NCBI GenBank assembly: GCA_965603365.1
Contig: CBFDCR010000001.1
Location: forward strand, 1-64,000
Reading direction: 5' to 3'
Source of the DNA: JAHELQ01 sp965603365
GTDB lineage: Bacteria; Acidobacteriota; Aminicenantia; UBA2199
DNA length: 64,000 bases
The notes below the pieces were generated by a model. It saw only the letters and a program-made list of their open reading frames with translations. It was not told where the DNA came from and did no database searches. A program made the position numbers and the translations under genes. Positions 42,610 to 52,006 of this stretch are shown in pieces; positions within the stretch are counted from its first letter, which is position 1, and each line of letters begins with the position of its first letter.

Positions 42610-43758
42610 ATGAAAACCGTAGACCGGCTTTTTCGTGATCCCAGATGCAGCTTTTTCCTTTTCGGTCCCCGGGGGACAGGAAAGTCCACCTGGTTAAAAA
42701 TGAAGTATAAAGACGCCCTGACGATTGATCTCCTGGAACCGGATGTATTTCGCGGATACAGCGCCCGGCCGGAGCGGTTCAGAGAGGTGGTGAGGGGAAA
42801 TCCAGACAAGAGAACCTTTATTATCGATGAAATCCAGAAGGTGCCGGAATTACTGGATGCGGTTCACGCCTTGATGGAAGCCAATCCGGATTGGCAATTC
42901 ATCCTGACGGGGTCCAGTTCGCGAAAACTGAAGCGTAAAGGCGTAGACCTATTGGCCGGTAGGGCCCTGGTGCGTTCCCTTCACCCCTTTATGGCAGTTG
43001 AATTGGGAGATAAGTTCAGCCTGGAATGTGCACTCCGAGTTGGGCTCGTACCCTTGATTTTTTCTTCTGGAAATCCTGATGACACCCTTAAATCATATGC
43101 ATCCCTCTACATTAACGAAGAAGTGCAGATGGAGGGGATGGTCAGAAATATCGGCAATTTCACCAGGTTTTTGGAGGTTATTAGTTTTTCCCACGGTTCT
43201 GTTCTCAATGTCAGTAATGTGGCCAGGGAGTGTGAAGTGGAGCGAAAGACGGTTCAGGGCTATATTGGAATTCTTTACGATCTTCTATTGGCTGTTTCGA
43301 TTCCGGTGTTTAGCAAACGGGCCAGGCGGGCCACGGGCCAACATCCGAAATTCTACTTTTTTGACGCCGGGGTGTTTCGCTCATTGAGACCCGCAGGGCC
43401 ATTGGATCGGCCAGAGGAGATCGAGGGCGCGGCCCTCGAAGGTCTGGTGGCCCAGCATATCAGGGCGTGGATCGATTACAGTGGATTCGCCTGTAAACTG
43501 TATTATTGGCGGACTAAATCGGGTACAGAGGTGGATTTTATTATTTACGGCCCAGAAGGGTTCTGGGCGGTGGAAGTAAAAAGTTCCGCTAAAGTCCGCA
43601 CTATAGATCTTCGATCGTTAAAATCTTTTAAAGATGATTATCCCGAATGCACTCCCATTTTGATCTACCGGGGAGTAGAGAAACTCAAAATCGGCGACAT
43701 CCCCTGCCTCCCCTGCGACGATTTTTTGAGAGACCTCACTCCCGGCAGCTTGATTTAA
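42610..43758 (+). CDS. AAA ATPase with DUF4143 nuclease-like domain
   Basis: 382 residues. Walker A FGPRGTGKSTWLK near 20-30, Walker B TFIIDEIQKVP near 73-83, then sensor ILTGSSSRKLKRKG, and a C-terminal DUF4143/PD-(D/E)XK part (ALEGLVAQHI, YYWRTKSGTEVDFII, FWAVEVKSSAKV) with the D...E-x-K nuclease signature. The start is ATG 42610, the second codon of a frame opening at TTG. Distinct in sequence from 34350-35534 but with the same architecture. Function unknown; the family is often horizontally transferred and autoregulated. Confidence 0.88.
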   Translation: MKTVDRLFRDPRCSFFLFGPRGTGKSTWLKMKYKDALTIDLLEPDVFRGYSARPERFREVVRGNPDKRTFIIDEIQKVPELLDAVHALMEANPDWQFILTGSSSRKLKRKGVDLLAGRALVRSLHPFMAVELGDKFSLECALRVGLVPLIFSSGNPDDTLKSYASLYINEEVQMEGMVRNIGNFTRFLEVISFSHGSVLNVSNVARECEVERKTVQGYIGILYDLLLAVSIPVFSKRARRATGQHPKFYFFDAGVFRSLRPAGPLDRPEEIEGAALEGLVAQHIRAWIDYSGFACKLYYWRTKSGTEVDFIIYGPEGFWAVEVKSSAKVRTIDLRSLKSFKDDYPECTPILIYRGVEKLKIGDIPCLPCDDFLRDLTPGSLI

Positions 43759-43889
43759 AACCCGATACCCCCCTTTTCATCTTGCCCCTTACCGTCTCCG
43801 GTTGTTTTGTGCCAGGGGTGGATATAAAAAAGATTTGCCTGGAGGGGGATTTTTTGTTAATATAGACGCCTGATGAGAAGGTGATAAGA

Positions 43890-44864
43890 ATGAGTGTGCA
43901 GACAGAAGCGGTTATCGAGAGTCTGGGTGACGGTATTTATTTGGTGGATACCTTTTACCTGGACCGGCCGGAATTCACCGGCTGCTATATTATGGAAGAC
44001 CACGGCGAGGTGGCCATTATCGAGACCAATACGAACCGGGCGGTACCGATTATTGTGGCCGCCCTGGAACAGTTGGGGCTTAAGAAGGAGCAGGTTAAGA
44101 GTATCATATTGACCCATATCCATCTGGATCACGCCGGCGGCGCCGGTCAATTGATGCAGCTCTGCCCGGAGGCGCAGATCATCCTCCACCCCCGGGGTAA
44201 AAAGCACATGGCGGACCCGGAAAAACTGATCTCCAGTGCCAGGGAGGTTTACGGCCGGGAGAAGTTTGATGCCCTTTATGGCCAGATCCTGCCTATCCCT
44301 AAAGATAGGATCAGGGCGGTAGATGAGGGGGAGAGCCAGAAAATCGGCGAACGGGAGCTGCTGTTCCTGGAGACCCCCGGCCATGCCAAACACCATATTG
44401 TCGTGTTTGACGATAAGTCCCGGGCGGTGTTTTCGGGCGATGCCTTCGGACTCGCCTACCCCCGTTTCATCTTTGCCGGTTTTCGCCTGGTTTTCCCTTC
44501 CACCTCCCCTGTCCAGTTTGAACCGGAACGGTCGATCGAGACCTATGGGAAAATCGTCGATTTAAAACCCACGGCAATACTGTTCACCCACTTTGGCCGA
44601 TTGGAAGATATCCCGGCAGCCTATGCTGAGTTGCGCAGTTGGATCGATTATTCTGTTGAAGCAGCCCAAAAACGGTTTGCCGAAGGCCGGCGGGATGCTG
44701 AACTGGCGGATGCGCTGCGGGGCGATGTGCGGGCCTATTTTGAGGAAAAATTCCGGAAGGGCCGGGGAGGGGGCATGAGTCAAGAGGAAGAGGATTTCCT
44801 GTTCCTGGATATTGATTTGAATGCCAAGGGACTGGCCCATTATATCAAGAAGGTGAATTCATGA
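43890..44864 (+). CDS. MBL-fold metallo-hydrolase
   Basis: 324 residues. LTHIHLDHAGG is the metallo-beta-lactamase HxHxDH motif; ETPGHAKHHIVV and FSGDAF supply the third His and bridging Asp, with a later ILFTHFG. Fold relatives include lactonases, RNA-processing enzymes and alkyl-sulfatases. The overall layout (GCYIMEDHGEVAIIET) resembles flavin-free MBL hydrolases of broad specificity. ATG 43890 is used, with GAAGGTG upstream, rather than GTG 43881. It is followed 28 nt later by a LolD-like ATPase and may share its transcript. Confidence 0.9.
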   Translation: MSVQTEAVIESLGDGIYLVDTFYLDRPEFTGCYIMEDHGEVAIIETNTNRAVPIIVAALEQLGLKKEQVKSIILTHIHLDHAGGAGQLMQLCPEAQIILHPRGKKHMADPEKLISSAREVYGREKFDALYGQILPIPKDRIRAVDEGESQKIGERELLFLETPGHAKHHIVVFDDKSRAVFSGDAFGLAYPRFIFAGFRLVFPSTSPVQFEPERSIETYGKIVDLKPTAILFTHFGRLEDIPAAYAELRSWIDYSVEAAQKRFAEGRRDAELADALRGDVRAYFEEKFRKGRGGGMSQEEEDFLFLDIDLNAKGLAHYIKKVNS

Positions 44865-44892
44865 GTGATAGAATTCTTAAAACGTGGAGCTA

Positions 44893-45570
44893 ATGGGACA
44901 GACAATATTAGAAGTCGAAGAGATCAGCAAGAGTTTCCGACTGCCGGATAAGTCGCCATTGACGGTGCTGCAGGCGCTGTCGCTAAAAGTGGAATCCGGC
45001 ACCATGATTGCCATCACCGGTGTTTCAGGTTCGGGCAAGAGCACCCTGCTCCATCTCATCGGTGCCCTGGACCGGCCGGACGAGGGGGATATCCGCTATA
45101 AAGACCGGAGTATTTTAAAATTTAGTGATAAAATGAGGGCGGAATACCGCAACCAAAAGGTGGGATTTGTCTTCCAGTTTCACTACTTGATGCCGGAATT
45201 AAACGTGCTTGAAAATACGGCTTTTCCTTTTTTGCTGAGAAAATTCGATAAGGAACGCTCGTACGCCCGGGCCGAGAAGCTTTTGCAGGCGGTGGGGCTG
45301 GGGGATAAGAAACTGGTGATGCCCTTTCAACTTTCGGGCGGAGAGCGCCAGCGGGTGGCCATTGCCCGCAGCCTGATCAACAATCCCGAACTCTTGCTGG
45401 CGGACGAGCCCACCGGGAACCTCGACTGGAAGACCGGGGAGCGGGTGTTCCAGGTGTTCAGGGATTTGCTCGTGGACAGGGGATTGACCGCCATGGTGGT
45501 AACCCACAACGAGAAGCTGGCCGCGCTGATGGACAGGAGTCATCATCTGGAAGGCGGCAATTTATCTTGA
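44893..45570 (+). CDS. LolD-like ABC transporter ATP-binding protein
   Basis: 225 residues. TGVSGSGKSTLLHLIGALDRPDEG (Walker A), FVFQFHYLMPELNVLENTAFP (Q-loop), QLSGGERQRVAIARSL (signature) and LLADEPTGNLD (Walker B) are typical of the LolD/MacB group, which extracts lipoproteins or powers mechanotransmission. No matching permease is adjacent, so its membrane partner lies elsewhere. ATG 44893 follows GGAG by only 3 nt; GTG 44884 is the alternative. Confidence 0.9.
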   Translation: MGQTILEVEEISKSFRLPDKSPLTVLQALSLKVESGTMIAITGVSGSGKSTLLHLIGALDRPDEGDIRYKDRSILKFSDKMRAEYRNQKVGFVFQFHYLMPELNVLENTAFPFLLRKFDKERSYARAEKLLQAVGLGDKKLVMPFQLSGGERQRVAIARSLINNPELLLADEPTGNLDWKTGERVFQVFRDLLVDRGLTAMVVTHNEKLAALMDRSHHLEGGNLS

Positions 45571-45645
45571 AGTAACCTTTTGGGCGTCATTCCGTATCAA
45601 TGAGTTAGGTTAAGCCCATCAAAAAAATAGACGGAGGTTTTTAGC

Positions 45646-47151
45646 ATGAGAAAAATTGCGATATTTCTGGTGATTTTTTGGCTGGTGGCATTCGCCGCCG
45701 GCATAACCGCTGCCGATTTTGATTTTAGCCAGATCAAGGATCGGGTCAGCACCTTTACCCTTAAAAACGGCTTAAAATTTATTTTGTTGGAAGATCATTC
45801 GGTGCCCATTGCCCGCTTTGTCACCTATGTCAACGTGGGGGGCAGTGACGAGCGGATCGGCATTTACGGTATTTCCCATTTCCTGGAACATCTGGCCTTT
45901 AAAGGGACAGAGGAGATCGGCACCAAAGACTACCGGGCGGAAAAGAAGATCATGGACAAAATGGACGTGGTGTTTGAAAAGATACTGGCTGAAAAAAATA
46001 AGCTCGACCCGGATCAACAAAAAATCAAAGACTGGGAAGGGGAACTGGAAAAGTTGAAAGAAGAGGCAACCAAATATGTGGTGTCCAATGAGATCGATAC
46101 GATCCTAAAGAGGGAGGGGGCTGTGGGCATGAATGCCGCCACTTCCAAAGATTTCACGATATATCTGCTCAGCCTGCCCTCCAATAAAATCGAGTTGTGG
46201 GCATATTGGGAGTCATCCAGGTTTATGGGCCCGGTGTTTCGGGAATTTTATAAAGAGCGGGAAGTCATCCGGGAAGAGAGGCGAGTCAGAAGTGAAAACA
46301 CCCCCATCGGAAAGTTGGTCGAAGAGCTGCAGGCCTTAGCCTTTAAGGATCATCCCTACCGGGTCAGTCTGGTGGGGCCCATGAGTAATATTGTCAATAT
46401 CACCCGGCGTGATGCCAGGGAATACTTTCGCACCAACTATACGGCCGGCAACATGGTGATTGCCGTTGGCGGCGATGTGACTCCCCAACAATTGAAGAAG
46501 CTGGCCAGGAAATATTTCTCAAAACTACCCGCCGGCCGGCGAAATCCGCTGGTGTATACGGTGGAACCGCCCCAGGCAGGTGAGAAGAACATGACCATGT
46601 ACGAGGAGTCCCAGCCCTGGCTGATCATCGCTTACCACTGCCCCTCCGTCCGGCATGAGGATTTTACCAGATTTGAGGTGTTGAACTATATCCTCACAAA
46701 CGGCCGGAGTTCCCGTTTGTATAAAAAAATGGTGATTCAGGACAAAACGGCCTTGAATATCGCCTCCATGACCGGCTTTCCAGGCAGTAAATATCCCAAC
46801 TTATATTTAATATTTGGGCTGCCCAACAGCGGTCATACCACCGGGGAACTGGAAAAGACCGTCATGGAAGAAATTGAGAGATTGAAAAAAGAGGCGGTTT
46901 CGGAAGTGGAACTGGAATCGGCAAAGGTTCGCGCCAAAATGGTCAGCCTGGAAACGATGAAATCACCGCTGTATTCATTGGCGAATATGCTGGGAGCGGA
47001 AATTATGCTGGGTTCCTGGGAAAAAGCCTTTGATGAACTCAAAAACATCGATTCGGTCACTGCCCAGGACATCCGCAAATTGGCCAATCAATATTTTACC
47101 GGCAATAACCGTGTCATTGCCCGAATCGAGAAGAAGGAGGTGTCCAAATGA
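45646..47151 (+). CDS. M16-family zinc peptidase, catalytic subunit
   Basis: 501 residues. A signal peptide (IAIFLVIFWLVAFAAGITAA) targets it to the envelope. HFLEHLAFKGT is the inverted zinc motif HxxEH, with the third ligand Glu about 75 residues on. The second M16 half follows (NYTAGNMVIAVGGD). An unusual charged insertion (about residues 105-150) separates the first zinc motif from the rest. It overlaps the following gene by 4 nt (ATGA), and the two probably form a heterodimer, as in other bacterial M16 pairs. Confidence 0.92.
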   Translation: MRKIAIFLVIFWLVAFAAGITAADFDFSQIKDRVSTFTLKNGLKFILLEDHSVPIARFVTYVNVGGSDERIGIYGISHFLEHLAFKGTEEIGTKDYRAEKKIMDKMDVVFEKILAEKNKLDPDQQKIKDWEGELEKLKEEATKYVVSNEIDTILKREGAVGMNAATSKDFTIYLLSLPSNKIELWAYWESSRFMGPVFREFYKEREVIREERRVRSENTPIGKLVEELQALAFKDHPYRVSLVGPMSNIVNITRRDAREYFRTNYTAGNMVIAVGGDVTPQQLKKLARKYFSKLPAGRRNPLVYTVEPPQAGEKNMTMYEESQPWLIIAYHCPSVRHEDFTRFEVLNYILTNGRSSRLYKKMVIQDKTALNIASMTGFPGSKYPNLYLIFGLPNSGHTTGELEKTVMEEIERLKKEAVSEVELESAKVRAKMVSLETMKSPLYSLANMLGAEIMLGSWEKAFDELKNIDSVTAQDIRKLANQYFTGNNRVIARIEKKEVSK

Positions 47152-49259
47152 GAAAGACGGCTGTTATCATCTTTTTGTTCGCTTTTCTGGTAACGAATCT
47201 CGGCTTAACAGCCCAAAAAAAGGGCTTTGAAAAGATCAAATACCCGGAATTGAATCAATTTCAGTTGCCGGAGGTTCACAAGGCCCAGACCGGCAATGGT
47301 CTTCAACTTCGGTTGATCCGAAGCAAATGGCTGCCCTTAGTCGATCTGGAGATATTGATCCGGGGGGGCAGCGTGTATGACCCGCCGGCAAAGGTAGGCT
47401 TAGCCGGTATCACGGCCAACTTGCTGCGGATCGGCGGCACCGGGGATTTAAAGCCCGATCAGTTGGACCAGACGTTGGATTCCGAAGGCATTGACATTTC
47501 CATCACCTCCGGTAACGACTATTTTTCGATCAATCTGTCCTGTTTGCGGGAAAACCTGGATCAGGCGGTTTCCATCCTGGCCCGGATGATCAGGCAGCCG
47601 GGATTTGATGGTGAAAAATTGGAGGAGATCAAGACCCGGTTGGGCAGTACCATTGCCCGGCGGAACGATCGACCGGGCTCCATCAAAACCCGGGAATTCA
47701 ACAAATTGATCTATGGCCAGGGTTCTCCCTTCGCGGCGGTGTTGGAGTATGAACATCTTGACAGCATTGCCCGCAGTGATGTGGCGGCCTTTTACAGGCG
47801 ATTTTTTGCCCCCGCCAATATGCTGGCCGGCGTGGTGGGTCCGGTGGAGATCGGTGAAGTCGAAGAGATCTTTGAGAAATATTTCGGCGACTGGGATCAC
47901 CGGGCCTCTGTTCCTCCTTATCCCGAGGTAAAAGAACCGAAATACGATTTTAAAGTGGCCTTTGCCGAAAAATCCAACCTCAATCAAAGCTATATCTCCA
48001 TCGGCCATCCGGGCGTCAAGGAAGACCTGTCGGAACAGGCAAAGATCAAGGTATTTAATTTAATTTTCTCCGGCAGTTTTGATTCCCGCCTGAATACCCG
48101 GATCAGGACCAGGATGGGACTGACCTACGGCATTGACGGCGGCATCATGACGCCGCATCTCTATCCCGGCAAGACCTATTTTTCCACTTTTACCAGGTCC
48201 GCTTCCACCCTCAAAGCCGTTCAGGCCATTTTTGACGAGATCGACATCATTCGTAAGGAGAGGGTCACCGATAAAGAGTTATCGGATGCCAAAGATTATT
48301 TCATCAACTCCTTCGTCTTCAAATACAGCTCACCGGAAAAGATTTTATCCAGTGAAATGGAGCGGGAATTTTATGGGCTGCCCCGGGGATATGCCGAAAA
48401 GTTATTGGAAGAGATCAAGACGGTTACACTGGACCAGGTGCGGCAGGTGGCCCAACAATATTTACACCCGGAGAAGATGATCGTTTTTATAGTCGGTAAA
48501 GAGAAGGATCTGGAAGGTAAGTTAGCGGATCTGGGCAAAGTGAAACATGTGGATATTTCCATTAAACCGCCGGCCCTGAAGGAAAAGATTCCGCCCGCCA
48601 CCCCCCAGATGCTGAAGAAAGGCAAGCAGGTCATGACTTCCCTATTTATGAATCAGTACCGGGGCTATAAGCGTCTCAAGGCGATGAGGGTCGTATCGGA
48701 GGCCAGCATGTCCATACCCCAGGGTACGTTTTCCCTTAACATGAAATCGGTTTCCCTCTACCCGGATAAGTTTTACAACCTGGTCTCTATCATGGGAATG
48801 AAGATTGAAACCGTGATCAATGGGGAGAAGGGCACCGTCAAGCAGATGGGGCAAGAGAGGCCCATGGCGGCAGAGCAGATCAAGGACCGTAGTTTCGGTT
48901 CCTTTTACGATATGAGCCATTCCCCCGATAAATACAGTTTCCAGTACCTGCGGGAGGAAACGATCAATGCTAAAACGTACGATGTCATCTATGTGTTTGA
49001 TGGGGAAAAGAACTGGCAAAAGATGTTCATAAACCGGGAGACCGGGCTTTTGGAAATTGAAGAAAAGTTATCCAAAATTCCAGGTATAGGCGGCATTGCC
49101 CGGCAGATTAATTCGGAATTCAAAACCGTGAGCGGCCTCCCTATTGTCTATAAAAGTGAAACGTTTATCAAGGATAAAAAAGTCATATCCTATACAGTCA
49201 AAGAGGTCGAGGTCAATCCCAAAGTCGATCCTGCCCTGTTTAATATAGAAAAGAAATAA
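47148..49259 (+). CDS. M16-family non-catalytic partner with C-terminal LolA-like domain
   Basis: 703 residues. Signal peptide TAVIIFLFAFLVTNLGLTAQ. Residues ~40-470 form two M16 domains but the zinc motif is absent (AGITANLLRIGGTG at that position), so it is the inactive subunit. The Arg/Tyr substrate-binding region (RTRMGLTYGIDGGI) is kept. Residues ~500-700 add a beta-rich extension (FINRETGLLEIEEKLS) reminiscent of LolA-like lipoprotein carriers, which would fit the LolD-like ATPase just upstream. ATGA overlap with the catalytic subunit. Confidence 0.88.
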   Translation: MRKTAVIIFLFAFLVTNLGLTAQKKGFEKIKYPELNQFQLPEVHKAQTGNGLQLRLIRSKWLPLVDLEILIRGGSVYDPPAKVGLAGITANLLRIGGTGDLKPDQLDQTLDSEGIDISITSGNDYFSINLSCLRENLDQAVSILARMIRQPGFDGEKLEEIKTRLGSTIARRNDRPGSIKTREFNKLIYGQGSPFAAVLEYEHLDSIARSDVAAFYRRFFAPANMLAGVVGPVEIGEVEEIFEKYFGDWDHRASVPPYPEVKEPKYDFKVAFAEKSNLNQSYISIGHPGVKEDLSEQAKIKVFNLIFSGSFDSRLNTRIRTRMGLTYGIDGGIMTPHLYPGKTYFSTFTRSASTLKAVQAIFDEIDIIRKERVTDKELSDAKDYFINSFVFKYSSPEKILSSEMEREFYGLPRGYAEKLLEEIKTVTLDQVRQVAQQYLHPEKMIVFIVGKEKDLEGKLADLGKVKHVDISIKPPALKEKIPPATPQMLKKGKQVMTSLFMNQYRGYKRLKAMRVVSEASMSIPQGTFSLNMKSVSLYPDKFYNLVSIMGMKIETVINGEKGTVKQMGQERPMAAEQIKDRSFGSFYDMSHSPDKYSFQYLREETINAKTYDVIYVFDGEKNWQKMFINRETGLLEIEEKLSKIPGIGGIARQINSEFKTVSGLPIVYKSETFIKDKKVISYTVKEVEVNPKVDPALFNIEKK

Positions 49260-49375
49260 AACAATAAATCACCCGTAGGGGCGTTGTGAAGAGCGCCCCT
49301 ACATTTCCGGGGCCCATCATCGTATTGACAACAGGCGCATTTAGTGCTATTTTCAATCCAGCGATCTCCCCGTTT

Positions 49376-49458
<83 letters not shown>

Positions 49459-49660
49459 GTCAGCCTTTTGGGGGTTTTATGAGATTTAATCTGGTGCCGT
49501 TGTGACGTATTTGTGACATCGGTTTCCCATATAAATTCTGTGTTGATATTACTTTTTACTTAAAGTGGGAAATGATGAGATCATGGACTTGCGATTTTTC
49601 CCATTTATGGTAGTCATTACCTTTACAGGGCAAAATAAATAAAGAGAGGAGGATTTTGCC

Positions 49661-50593
49661 ATGGGCGAGATCAACATCCTGCACCTGTCGGATATCCATT
49701 TTAAGAGAGACAAAGACGATGACAATCCCCCCTTTCGCCGGGACGTGCAAAACAAAATGGTCGCCGCCATACAGGACCATCTAAAAGACCATGACCCGCC
49801 TGATTTCGTAGCCGTCACCGGAGACATTGCCTTTTCCGGTAAAAAACCCGAATACGACGAAGCCCTGAAATTTTTCAATCAACTCAAACCGATATTACCC
49901 GGTAATATCGAATTCCTGGTCGTTCCCGGCAACCATGACGTAGACCGGAATCAAATCGATAAGTTTACTCCCCCTTACTATGTGGTTCAGAATAATATGA
50001 TGGATAAATTCCTTGAAGACAGCGATCAGATTAAAAAGAAGATTAATGTCAACTTCAACGAATTTAGACAATTTGCCATAGGATTAAACCCTACTCTGCT
50101 CAAATCAAATAAGGATTACTTCTGGGTAAAAGACTTCCCGGCTAAAGATGTATCTTTTTTAGGCCTCAACAGCAGTTGGGCCTGTGAAGGGGATAAAGAT
50201 CAGACCAATATTGCCCTGGGATATCCACAGGTAATGGATGCCCTGGCAGAATCCAGGATAGCGAATCGAATTCTTTTGATGCATCACCCGATGTCGGGTT
50301 GGTTTAATGAAAAAGATTTTCGTCGTTGGAGTGGTGAAGTAACCGCTAATTGCGGTCTGATCCTGCACGGTCATGAACATTTCGATACCGCCGGCCGTGT
50401 GACCACACCCTCGGCTTCCTATATTTGCCTGGGCACCAATTCGTGCTATACCCTTGAACCCAATAGTTATATAGGCTTCCAGTTTATCCGGGCCAATTTT
50501 CAATATGAAGGTCTGTCCGTACGGGTCGAAATCCCGTCCGAGGGGGTCAAAGTCCAGTACGGAGGGGGCAAAACCCAGAAGAGTGGGGAATAG
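49661..50593 (+). CDS. Metallophosphoesterase (calcineurin-like)
   Basis: 310 residues. The metal motifs LHLSDIHF (D-x-H), AVTGDIAFSG (GD), VVPGNHDVD (GNHD), LLMHHPM and HGHEHFD (GHxH) are all present. The family hydrolyses phosphodiesters ranging from cyclic nucleotides to nucleic acids; this member lacks a signal peptide, so it is cytoplasmic. GGAGG lies 9 nt before ATG 49661. It is monocistronic, 200 bp after tRNA-Leu; I found no tRNA-end duplication to show that it arrived by integration. Confidence 0.9.
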   Translation: MGEINILHLSDIHFKRDKDDDNPPFRRDVQNKMVAAIQDHLKDHDPPDFVAVTGDIAFSGKKPEYDEALKFFNQLKPILPGNIEFLVVPGNHDVDRNQIDKFTPPYYVVQNNMMDKFLEDSDQIKKKINVNFNEFRQFAIGLNPTLLKSNKDYFWVKDFPAKDVSFLGLNSSWACEGDKDQTNIALGYPQVMDALAESRIANRILLMHHPMSGWFNEKDFRRWSGEVTANCGLILHGHEHFDTAGRVTTPSASYICLGTNSCYTLEPNSYIGFQFIRANFQYEGLSVRVEIPSEGVKVQYGGGKTQKSGE

Positions 50594-50802
50594 ATCTGTG
50601 CTCATCGATGGAAGATCGGGTGAAAGAGAGTCGATATCGGGGGCCGAAATTTAGGCTGGCCCTAAATCTACTAAATCTTCACCCCTGGTGGGGATTCTTC
50701 ACGCCGGCGAATTGACAGGGAGGAAAAGCCTGGGGACGGTGGGCAAAAACGTATAAACTGTAGTGGGAGGGTTCCCGGCTTTTCTTCGTTTTCCGGTCTA
50801 AA

Positions 50803-50907
50803 TCGCTCGATCGCAGTTTTGGGCTGCTATCCCGCAGTTCCGAACTGCTTCATCGTAGATCTGAACAGCTATATCGCTGTTCGGAGCAGCTCAATCGCGG
50901 CTCTGGG
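50803..50907. repeat. 21-bp tandem repeat array, five units
   Basis: Units start at 50803, 50824, 50845, 50866 and 50887; consensus CWGCTNNATCGCNGNTCTGR plus R. It has the same period as the 31.4-kb and 14.7-kb arrays but a different base sequence. Confidence 0.8.
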
Positions 50908-50915
50908 AGAGGCTT

Positions 50916-50939
50916 TATTCCAATATTCCAGTATTCCGG
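50916..50939. repeat. 8-bp repeat (YATTCCAW), three units
   Basis: TATTCCAA, TATTCCAG and TATTCCGG lie 12 bp before the 3' end of the membrane-protein gene, beside a 21-bp array. Confidence 0.65.
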
Positions 50940-50950
50940 GAGGGGGGGAT

Positions 50951-52006
50951 TTAAAAGGCGATGAGGGCAAGCAGGAGCAGGATGGGGGCGGCGGCGGCGA
51001 ATACGAACTTGCCCAACATGGCCGGGGTGAAGGCCCGGGAAGGCAAAAATCTTTTTTGCTCGATTCTTGCCTGAATCTCCCTTTTTAACCTCTTCATCAA
51101 CCTATGCACCGGGTGCAGGGGAAAATAGAAAAAGAAAAAAGAGAGAATCAGATATATGAAGAGGCCCAGATGAACCAGCCTGTCCCTGTGAAAATAGCCG
51201 AATTCGATACTGCGGTAAATCAACAGCACAAAACCGAAACCGCAGCCCATGATCAGGTAGGTAAACGTGAGTAAATAATCGCCTATGGGTTTTAATCCCC
51301 CACATTTATCCGGATGGAACATATTGATCTTCAGGTCCCGGTGCACGAGCAAGCGGTTAAAACTCCAGATCGACAGGACCTCTTTTAAGAAGATCACGCA
51401 TACCATATACCAGGGGATCATCCAGGTGACGGGTATCTTCACCAGGTACAAGACCCAGAAATCGGCCGTGCCCGCCCCCCAGATCGAGGGATAGGTAACC
51501 GCCTTAGACAGATAGACAGAGGCCGTGGTAAGGGCCGCGGCGAAACTAAACATAAAGACCAATTTGTGATTGATGACATCCTTCGATAGGCGGGTCACCA
51601 ACGTATGGTAACCCCCGGGCCTGCCCAGGGAAATGCCATTCCCGGACAACCTGAAAAAAACAAGAGGGGCGGCGGTGGAGACCCAGACATAGTAGCCGTA
51701 GATAACCGGAATCAGGCCAAAATCATAGACGATATCCACCGCGGTCCGGGTGATGCCGGCGACTTCCCGGTTTTGCAGCCAATGCAAGGCAAAACCAATC
51801 AGATAGGTCAGGCCGACAATCCCGGCGCCCAGCAAGGCGCTCTTAAGGGGAGACAGCTTAAATTTGTTTATCAGCCAGAAGGCCAGCGGGTCTTTTTGAT
51901 AGGACTGCAGATAACTCTGCCTGGCGGCTTTAAAGATTTTGACTCGCTCTTTAAAACGTCTAAATCTTTGGCTCACCCCCGGCGACGCAGTTGTTTGATC
52001 AACCAT
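50951..52006 (-). CDS. Multi-pass membrane protein of unknown function
   Basis: 351 residues with about seven hydrophobic segments (SALLGAGIVGLTYLIGFALHWL, IVYDFGLIPVIYGYYVWV, KLVFMFSFAAALTTASVYL, WVLYLVKIPVTWMIPWYMVC, YLLTFTYLIMGCGFGFVLLIY, LGLFIYLILSFFFFYF, FVFAAAAPILLLLALIAF). A loop carries MFHPDKCGGL, a motif I associate with uncharacterised bacterial membrane proteins. Its start overlaps the upstream sigma-like gene by 8 nt, so it may act with it, perhaps as a membrane regulator. No function is assigned. Confidence 0.75.
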   Translation of the reverse strand: MVDQTTASPGVSQRFRRFKERVKIFKAARQSYLQSYQKDPLAFWLINKFKLSPLKSALLGAGIVGLTYLIGFALHWLQNREVAGITRTAVDIVYDFGLIPVIYGYYVWVSTAAPLVFFRLSGNGISLGRPGGYHTLVTRLSKDVINHKLVFMFSFAAALTTASVYLSKAVTYPSIWGAGTADFWVLYLVKIPVTWMIPWYMVCVIFLKEVLSIWSFNRLLVHRDLKINMFHPDKCGGLKPIGDYLLTFTYLIMGCGFGFVLLIYRSIEFGYFHRDRLVHLGLFIYLILSFFFFYFPLHPVHRLMKRLKREIQARIEQKRFLPSRAFTPAMLGKFVFAAAAPILLLLALIAF

